Source: Entophlyctis helioformis | Lineage: Eukaryota > Chytridiomycota > Chytridiomycetes > Chytridiales > Chytriomycetaceae | NCBI GenBank assembly: GCA_025526915.1 | Contig: JAHLKH010000398.1 | Coordinates: 1-15,010 of the forward strand | DNA: 15,010 nt | Direction of reading: 5' to 3' | Part shown: one piece after another, positions 8,624 through 15,010 of the stretch | Layout: each line of letters opens with the position of its first letter | Numbering within the stretch: the stretch's first letter is position 1 | Notes under the pieces: generated by a model | The model's database searches: none | The model's input: only the letters and a program-made list of their open reading frames with translations | Told to the model about the DNA's origin: nothing | Made by a program: the position numbers and the translations under genes

Positions 8624-10339
8624 CTAGTAGTAGCCATACTGCTGCTGCTGCTGCTGCTGCTGCTGCCGCTGCTGTGCTGCTGTGTGCTGTTGGTAAAGGT
8701 GCTGTTCGTACTGCTGTTGGGCAAGCTGCTGCTCATACAGCTGCTGCTCGTATTGCTGTTGGGCAAGCTGCAGTTCGTACTGCTGCTGTTCGTACTGCTG
8801 TTGCTCGTACTGCTGCTGCTCGTACTGCTGCTGCTCGTCAGCCTCCTCTTCATCCTCCTCCTCTTCCTCTTCTTCCTCCTCTTCCTCTTCCTCTTCTTCC
8901 TCCTCTTCCTCCTCCTCTTCCTCCTCCTCTTCCTCCACGTCCTCCTCTTCCTCTTCCTCTTCGTAGTCAAGAACAGGAGCAGGACGGACATCTGCAAAGG
9001 CGTTGGTGGCGAACATGTCGAAAGGACTAGCGGCAGCAGGGGCTGGCTTGGAAACGCTCGACTGCTGCTGCTGCTGCTGCGTCAAGTCCTGGAAAGCCAT
9101 GTTGAACATCTGCTGAGCAACAGGCGTTTCAGCGGTGGGCGGGTTGCGGCCGCCTGCGCGTCCGTTAGGCTGCGTGCGGTTGGATGGGGGTGGGCGTTGA
9201 GCAACAAGTGCGGCAGGGGCCGGCTTGGCAGCAGCAGGCTTGACAGCAGCAGGCTTTTTAGGGGCAGCCTTCTGCTGTGGCGCGACTGCAGAGTCAGCAC
9301 CGCCAAGACGCGCGACACGACCATCAGTAAGACGAGCGGTCGCAGGCACGCTCGCCGGATCTTGCTGCTTGGCACGCTTGACAGGAACCGGCTTGGCGGT
9401 CTGCTTCACAGCAGCAGCGACGCTCGCGGAGACAGCCGAAGGAGCAGTCGCCCTGCCTGGGATAGCTGGGCGAGTCGCGGAGGAGCTGCATCAGGACGGC
9501 TTGTGTTCTGCTGGGCCGCAGCGGAAGGACGAACGCGGGACGTGGCCGGTGGCGGCGACACCTTGGTTGGAGCAGCGACGCTGGCAGGCTTGGGAGGATT
9601 GCCGTTGATCTTGACGGCCTGCAGCGGGATGCTTTGCGACGCCAGAGGCTTGGCCTGAGGTTTCTTGTCGGGAAAGTCGCCGTCGTCATTGTCGTTGTTG
9701 CTGGCGTCGTTGGCCGCTATATTGCGACCGCCGAACCAGCCCCTCCTGTAGGCAACGACAACAAGAGCAGCGACAACAACGACAGCGGCAACGCCACCGC
9801 CAATCCCGCCCGCCGAGGGTCCGCTGTTCGAGCTGTGCACAGCAAATCGGACAACGGATTTCAGCCACAATCCGGTGTCAGCGACGCGATGAGGCGCAAC
9901 ACGCAAAGGTGGTACTGCCACAGTGGGCTCACCTCTGCTCAGGGACCTCGACCTGGATAAACGAGTTGGGGCAGGTGCCGCTGGCGCTGCGCTGGACGAG
10001 GCTCGGCGGGACAGCAGTAACGTACAGTCTGCACTGCGAGTTGCAGTTCGTCGACATGCAGCCATAGCCTCTGACCATCTGCTTGTCCGCCGAGAGCGTC
10101 CAGTACTGCGAGTTGGAGATGGCGGCGATGCCGCTGCCGGCTCTGGTGGCAGCATCACCAGTCAGACAGACGATGGGGTCACCAAAGTTGGTCACTTCGA
10201 TGACGGCCCACGAGAGCACCCGCGAGCAAGTCGGGCCGCCGAGCTCGGTGATGTTGGCGTTGATTGACGCAGCGACGAGCGTTGGTGCAAAGAGAAGCAC
10301 GGCCGCAACCGCGGCAGTGGCAAGACGGTTCATGGTCAT
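8624..10339 (-). CDS. Paralogue B: six-Cys membrane protein with poly-Glu and QQQYE/poly-Gln tail
   Basis: Exon 1 is 10339-9933 and exon 2 is 9832-8624 (intron 100 nt, GTGAGC, phase 2). It has a signal peptide (VAAVLLFAPTLVAAS), an ectodomain with six cysteines including VCLTGDAA and GTCPNSF, a transmembrane helix (about residues 144-163) and YRRGWFGG. The tail has SRVRPS, then KPAAVKPAAAKP, SPFDMF, an almost pure Glu run (8847-8964), QQQYE pentapeptides, poly-Gln and a YGYY end. The frame breaks near 9470-9500: the upstream frame stops at 9406, while the downstream frame (from SSSATRPAIPG on) is clearly coding. One missing base restores about 538 aa. The break may be an assembly error or a true mutation. 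ATG 10333 is an equally good start. Function is unknown; the tail resembles a prion-like, self-associating region. Confidence 0.78.
8640..8838 (-). repeat. Poly-Gln and QQQYE-coding CAG/CTG repeats
   Basis: CTG-rich sequence on the plus strand encodes, on the minus strand, tandem QQQYE/QLAQQQYEQ units and a nine-Gln run. A second short Gln run is encoded at about 9063-9080. These triplet tracts are prone to length change. Confidence 0.9.
8847..8964 (-). repeat. GAG/GAA tract coding poly-Glu
   Basis: An almost pure CTC/TTC-type tract on the plus strand encodes about 38 acidic residues in paralogue B, with only a few Asp or Val interruptions. Confidence 0.92.
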
Positions 10340-10420
10340 CTTGAGAGTGCTGTCGCAAGCGCGGGAAGGTCTCGAAAAAGCAATCTTGGCCAGCCTGTGA
10401 CGCGGTGAACAATGTGGCAG

Positions 10421-10434
10421 TGCACTTCAGTGCA
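10421..10434. promoter_or_regulatory. Inverted repeat TGCACT-TC-AGTGCA upstream of paralogue B
   Basis: Perfect 6-bp arms with a 2-bp spacer, 82-95 bp upstream of the paralogue B start. It lies in the short gap between the likely end of paralogue C (10474) and B (10339). It could be an operator or chance. Confidence 0.3.
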
Positions 10435-10473
10435 AAATGTATCGCGTGTATTCGTGTGTGGGATGCAGGCCGT

Positions 10474-10479
10474 TCACCA

Positions 10480-10516
<37 letters not shown>

Positions 10517-13500
10517 CCTCTTCCTCTTCCTCCTCCTCTTCCTCTTCATCTTCTTCCTCCTCTTCTTCCTCCTCTTCCTCCTCCTCTTCCTCCTCCTCTT
10601 CCTCCTCCTCCTCGTCTTCATCAACTTCAGCCTCCTCGTCGTACTCTTCGCCTTCGACTTCCTCCTCGTCTTCTTCGGCATCGACATCCTCGTCGTACTC
10701 TTCGGCATCGACTTCAGCCTCCTCGTCGTACTCTTCTTCGGCCTCGACATCGACTTCCTCGTCCTCGTTGTATTCCTCGTCAGCCTCCTCATCCTCGTCG
10801 AGCTCCGCGTCGTCAGCACCGTCAAAGGCTGTCGTGTCGATGGCCACATCACCACCCACGGCATTCTCCTCCCAAGCCCCCTCGTCGTCTTCGATGTACT
10901 GGCCTTGGTCGGCGTCCTCGTAGTAGACGTCTTCTTCGTAAGCGACAACGAGCTCGCCGTCGTGGTGCTTCTTGTGCTTCTTTTCCTCCATCTTCAGACG
11001 CTGGTACTCGGCTTCACGTGCGGCAGCCTCCATGGCAACGACCTCGCGCGCAGCAGCTTCTTCAGCCAGGCGTGCAGCTTCGCGTGCAGCAGCCTCCTCA
11101 GCCTCACGAGCGGCGGCTTCCTCGGCTTCGCGTGCGGCGGCTTCCTCAGCCTCACGGGCGGCGGCTTCCTCGGCTTCGCGTGCAGCAGCTTCCTCAGCCT
11201 CACGAGCGGCGGCTTCCTCGGCTTCGCGTGCAGCAGCTTCCTCAGCCTCACGAGCGGCGGCTTCCTCGGCTTCGCGTGCGGCGGCTTCCTCAGCCTCACG
11301 AGCGGCGGCTTCCTCGGCTTCGCGTGCAGCAGCTTCCTCAGCCTCACGAGCGGCGGCTTCCTCGGCTTCGCGTGCAGCAGCTTCCTCGGCTTCGCGTGCA
11401 GCAGCTTCCTCGGCTTCGCGTGCAGCAGCTTCCTCAGCCTCACGAGCGGCGGCTTCCTCGGCTTCGCGTGCAGCAGCTTCCTCAGCCTCACGAGCGGCGG
11501 CTTCCTCGGCTTCGCGTGCGGCGGCTTCCTCGGCTTCGCGTGCAGCAGCTTCCTCAGCCTCACGGGCGGCGGCTTCCTCAGCCTCACGGGCGGCGGCTTC
11601 CTCAGCCTCACGGGCAGCAGCTTCCTCAGCCTCACGAGCGGCGGCTTCCTCGGCTTCGCGTGCAGCAGCTTCCTCAGCCTCACGGGCGGCGGCTTCCTCA
11701 GCCTCACGGGCGGCGGCTTCCTCAGCCTCACGGGCAGCAGCTTCCTCAGCCTCACGAGCGGCGGCTTCCTCGGCTTCGCGTGCAGCAGCTTCCTCAGCCT
11801 CACGGGCGGCGGCTTCCTCAGCCTCACGAGCGGCAGCTTCCTCGGCTTCGCGTGCGGCGGCTTCCTCGGCCTCACGGGCGGCGGCTTCCTCAGCCTCAAC
11901 ATCCTCGACGGTGTTGTCGACATCCTCGTCCTCGACTTCAACATCCTCGCCAGCGTCCTCGGCATCTTCCGCAGCGAGGGAAGTGACCGCCACGTCGTCG
12001 GGATTAGCATCCTTGTCCTCCGCCTTGGCATCCGCACCGCTGCTACCGCCAGCCTTGCCACCAGCACCAGACTCTGCACCCTCAGCAGAGGCGGGGTCCT
12101 CCTCAGACTTCTTGGGCTTCTTGGTCTTTTTCTTGGCCTTGGCAGCAGGATCGTCCTTTTCGGCCTTCTTCTTGGACTCGTCCTTGGCGGCCTTCTTGGA
12201 ATCGTTCTTTTCGGCCTTCTTCTTGGACTCGTCCTTGGCGGCGGCAGGCTTGACTGGCTTTGTGTCGTCCTTGGCAGCAGCAGGCTTGACAGCAGCAGGC
12301 TTGGACTCGTCCTTTTCGGCCTTCTTCTTGGACTCGGCCTTGGCAGCAGCAGGCTTGACAGGCGTCGCGTCATCCTTGGCGGCAGCAGGCTTGACGGGCT
12401 TGACAGCAGCGGCAGCAGGTGCGGCAACGGGCTTGGCAGTTTCAACAGCGATCGGCTTGACAGGCGTCGCGTTGTCCTTGGCGGCAGCAGGCTTGACAGC
12501 AGCAGGCTTGACGGGCTTGGACTCGACCTTGGCAGTAGCAGGCTTGGCGGGCTTCGCGTCGTCCTTGGCAGGAGCAGGAGCAGCGGCCACACTGACAGAA
12601 GGCTGCGATCCACCAAACAGACCAAACTCGTCGTAGTATCCGGTGCGAGCAGGTGCAACCGCGTCATCGTCGTCGAGATCGTCGTCGATGTCGTCCACAG
12701 GGTCCTGCCGCTGAGTGCGCTTGGAAGGAGCGGCAACGGCAGCGGGAATAGGTTGCTGGACCGAAGCCGGGCGGACGCGGGAAGGCGGCGGCGTTGCAAG
12801 AACAGCGGCAGGAGCATCGACAGGAGGAGCAGGAGGAGCAGCGGCAGGAGCAGCGGCAGTGGCCGAGGTGTTCGACATGGCACTGACACCACCATTCATC
12901 GGCCGGCCACCGGTGGGTCTGGCAACAGACTCGAGCTCCACGATCTCGGCAGAGTGGGCGACGTAGGCTGGCGCGGAAGGCTTGGCAACAGGCTTGATGA
13001 CGGGCTTGGTGGCAGGCTTGGAGGCAGGCTTATTGGCAGGCTTGGTCGTGGCCTTGACGGGTGGGCTGGTGACCTGGATGCTCTCGAGCTGGATGCTCTC
13101 AGGGCGAGGCGACTCCTTGGGCTGGGCTTCGAGTCCATTCTCGAGCAGATCGTCGGCGTCCTTCTTGTTGCGGGCACCGCCGAACCAGCCCCTAGTGTAG
13201 GCGAGCACGGCGAGACCAATAACGACCAAAACGGCAACGACGATGCCCACAATCAGGCCGATGGGTGTTCCGCCGCTTGCGCTGTGCACCAAACGATTCG
13301 AGTCGATTGCGTCAGTCCACACGTGGCGTTGATGCACAAGAAAAAGCGGGCCGTGCAGGCCATGCAGGCCCGTGCTCGCCCGTTCATACAGAGAAGGCGA
13401 GCAAGATGATGTGCAGCAAGGAACAGCAGCAGTGCTTGGTAGAGAGTACTCACGCTGGCTCTTCAACCTGGATAAACGAGTTGGGGCAGGTGCCGCTGGC

Positions 13501-13890
13501 GCTGCGCTGGACGAGACTCGGCGGGACAGCAGTAACGTACAGTCTGCACTGCGAGTTGCAGTTCGTCGACATGCAGCCATAGCCTCTGACCAACTGCTTG
13601 TCCGCCGAGAGCGTCCAGTACTGCGAGTTGGAGATGGCGGCGATGCCGCTGCCGGCTCTGGTGGCAGCATCACCAGTCAGACAGACGATGGGGTCACCAA
13701 AGTTGGTCACTTCGATGACGGCCCACGAGAGCACCCGCGAGCAAGTCGGGCCGCCGAGCTCGGTGATGTTGGCGTTGATTGACGCAGCGACGAGCGTTGG
13801 TGCAAAGAGAAGCACGGCCGCAACCGCGGCAGCGACGGACGACTTGAGGCTCGAGCGAGGGGCCGCAGCAGAAGCAGCAGACTTGGCCAT
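10474..13890 (-). CDS. Paralogue C: large six-Cys membrane protein with long repetitive tail
   Basis: Exon 1 is 13890-13454 and exon 2 runs from 13281 (intron 172 nt, GTGAGT, phase 2). Features in order: signal peptide with a longer n-region (to about residue 37); six-Cys ectodomain almost identical to B; transmembrane helix at about 152-175 (IGLIVGIVVAVLVVIGLAVL); YTRGWFGG; a KPA/KPV-repeat; SRVRPAS; an Asp-rich patch; long Lys-rich KPAAAK/AKDESKKKAEK segments; about 34 AEEAAARE repeats (about residues 607-877); KMEEKKHKKHH; and an acidic end with DEEAEVD and poly-Glu. As sequenced, the frame slips near 10515, turning Glu into Arg/Lys codons and running on to 10179 inside paralogue B. One added base there gives an acidic end and a stop at 10474, about 1081 aa. 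The helical and charged tail suggests a scaffold or spacer role inside the cell; that is inference. Confidence 0.83.
10485..10620 (-). repeat. GAG/GAA tract coding the acidic end of paralogue C
   Basis: A TCC/CTC-type tract on the plus strand encodes poly-Glu on the minus strand. A single irregularity (CCTCTCCTC near 10515) shifts the phase, after which the same DNA reads as AGG/AAG (Arg/Lys). Confidence 0.9.
11089..11899 (-). repeat. About 34 tandem 24-bp units coding AEEAAARE
   Basis: Continuous 24-bp units encode the octapeptide AEEAAARE. Glu and Arg are spaced to form i to i+4 salt bridges, as in single alpha-helices. Units differ almost only at synonymous sites (GCGGCG against GCAGCA; TCA against TCG on the plus strand). 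From 11518 to 11708 the pattern recurs exactly 120 bp later at 11638-11828, showing a five-unit higher-order duplication. Long open frames on other frames and strands here are shadows of the repeat. Confidence 0.97.
13466..13832 (-). repeat. Ectodomain-coding block duplicated at 9951-10317
   Basis: 367 bp aligned without gaps to 9951-10317 (offset 3515), with two differences that I can find: one at 10001 against 13516, and a T/A change (Met to Leu) near 10077 against 13592. It runs from the signal-peptide core to about 12-18 bp before the exon 1 donor. Sequence on either side is unrelated or only weakly similar. Confidence 0.93.
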
Positions 13891-13933
13891 GACAGGCAGA
13901 TGCAAGCGGTTGTGAGGGAGAGTGAGGATGGAC

Positions 13934-13968
13934 CCGTGCACCGTGCACCATAAAGAAAATTTTTCGTC
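13934..13968 (-). promoter_or_regulatory. Promoter-like segment of paralogue C
   Basis: Two tandem CCGTGCA units (13934-13947) sit beside an AT-rich stretch that reads AAAAATTTTCTTTATGG on the minus strand, about 45-75 bp upstream of the start codon. A similar GGAAAATTTTCC stretch precedes paralogue A (about 8516-8527), and TATAATTTTTC precedes the aminopeptidase. They may be core promoter elements. The rest of 13891-14092 shows nothing more. Confidence 0.35.
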
Positions 13969-14092
13969 GGGCAGTGCACCAGGCAGCACACATGGCAGCA
14001 GCCAGCCAATCAAATGCGATGTGGCTGCATGTCTTGTTGTGGATTGTGGCAATGCAGAAACAGACCCTTGTTCATTGTACCCTGCAATCACA

Positions 14093-15010
14093 TCACTCGT
14101 CCATCGCATCGCCGCCGACAGGGGCAGGCGCAGCATCAGAATAGTCCTCAACAAACGCAGCGGTGTTCCACTTGGGGAACACGCGCTTATACAGGTACAT
14201 GCACACGGTGTCGTTGCCCTTGATACCCGCATCAAAGATGCACTTCATGTATCCGTGGGTTCCGAGTGACTCCTTGATGTGTCCGGTGCGGCCGAGCTTC
14301 GTGGTCAGCTGCACAGGGCGGAAGTACGCCACGTCGTCTGGGTTGAAGAACATGTAGCGGATGACGGCGCTGCGCTTGTGCACCTTGAACGGGTGGCCTG
14401 TGAGGATGATGCGCTTCGCGACAATGCGCGTCGGGTCGAGGTCCATGAGGCTGCCTGTGCCGACAAGCGGACGGGTCATGCCTTGCGGTGTCCACGAGAG
14501 CGGGTTCTTTGTCGCGGATGTGGTGAGCGTCGTGCCGGCATCACTGGCGCTGCCCGACGCACCGCCAACAGCTTCGGAGCCGTCGCACTTGAACAGCAGC
14601 ACGGGTGCGGGTCCGAACTGGATGGGTGCGTAGACGGTCGCGACCGACGGCCGGCCGGCGTGGAAGAATCGCTCAAACTTGTGGACATTGTTGGACCCGC
14701 CGCGCGTGAACGTGGAGTAGATGGGCCGCACAACATAGCGGCGGAATCCGCACATGAGAATGAGCGGGTCCTTGGACTTGATGGGCTCGCTGTACTCGGC
14801 CGTACGCTGCACCACAAAGTTCATGATCGTGACCTTGTGCTCATACGGCAACAGGCCAAAGATGGCAAAGATTCGGTTGAGATTTCTGTCGTCTGTCGTG
14901 TTGCATCCGCCGAATCGAATCCATGCCACATCCATGTCGCGTTTGTGTCAGCGCCTGCTGCCGCTCACAACAGTCGACCATGCAAGCCACCTACCAAAGG
15001 CAGCACGGGA
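14093..15010 (-). CDS. TSR1: TSR1 ribosome-assembly factor, 3' part
   Basis: The final exon, 14892-14093 (stop TGA), follows a 102-nt intron (14994-14893, donor GTAGGT). The last 16 nt of the preceding exon (15010-14995) join in phase to read SRAAFDDRNLN. TSR1 is a GTPase-like protein without GTPase activity that binds pre-40S particles during small-subunit maturation. The visible part is the conserved C-terminal region: FGLLPYEHK, MCGFRRY, RPIYS, HKFERFF, VATVYAPIQFGPAPVLLF, RIILTGHPFKVHKR, YMFFNPDDVAYF, GRTGHIKESLGTHG, MKCIFD and YKRVFPKW. The related factor BMS1 shares this domain, but the motifs fit TSR1 better. A Ser/Thr/Ala-rich insert of roughly 30 residues after LLFKCDG is longer than usual. 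The first part of the gene lies outside the window. Confidence 0.94.

Noticed and set aside
11089..11899. CRISPR-like array
   Set aside because: The 24-bp units are directly adjacent without spacers and encode a uniform octapeptide in frame.
10437..13409. Very long plus-strand open frames over the repeat region (up to 990 codons)
   Set aside because: Antisense shadows of the 24-bp repeat and the GC-rich tail. The Phe/Leu/Gly-Arg-rich translations are low-complexity mirror images without domain features.
10179..13673. 1164-codon minus-strand open frame taken as one protein
   Set aside because: It starts inside exon 1 in the wrong frame, reads through the 13453-13282 intron, and ends inside paralogue B after the poly-Glu frame slip. 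The spliced model explains it better.

Overview
The window is eukaryotic nuclear DNA. Its genes are split by short GT-AG introns (about 50-170 nt), several with a fungal-like CTAAC or CTGAC branch site near the acceptor. It carries a TSR1 ribosome-assembly gene and a eukaryotic-type M17 aminopeptidase. A small Ala/Thr-rich secreted protein with a GPI-anchor-like tail, strong C-ending codon bias and the intron style suggest an early-diverging (possibly zoosporic) fungus; that placement is inference.

Left block (1-4300, visibly lower GC). The minus strand holds a six-exon gene for a divergent FEN1/XPG-type nuclease-like protein (9-1851) with a (GT)35 microsatellite just upstream. Next come a plausible spliced orphan gene (2201-3260, minus) and a plausible plus-strand gene with nuclear-localisation-like basic clusters (3327-4014). 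The last two are tentative because both strands stay open there.

Middle. A short plus-strand secreted/GPI-like protein (4358-4699) converges on a complete five-exon M17 leucyl-aminopeptidase-family gene (5071-7140, minus). Its metal-binding and catalytic residues are all visible, and a nested palindrome centred on CACGTG lies upstream of it.

Right block (7333-13890, minus) is the most unusual part: three tandem paralogues (A, B and C) of a single-pass membrane protein family I do not recognise. Each has a signal peptide, an ectodomain of about 100 residues with six conserved cysteines and a [IV]CLTG motif, a phase-2 intron, one transmembrane helix and a low-complexity cytoplasmic tail. The tails differ completely: short with VVPAP motifs in A; acidic plus QQQYE/poly-Gln in B; very long in C, with KPAAAK-type segments, about 34 copies of an eight-residue helical repeat and an acidic end. 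B and C share an almost identical ectodomain DNA block (365 of 367 bp) although the rest has diverged, which looks like gene conversion. Each of the three reading frames also seems to lack one base in its tail.

Right edge: the 3' part of TSR1 (14093 to the window end, minus).
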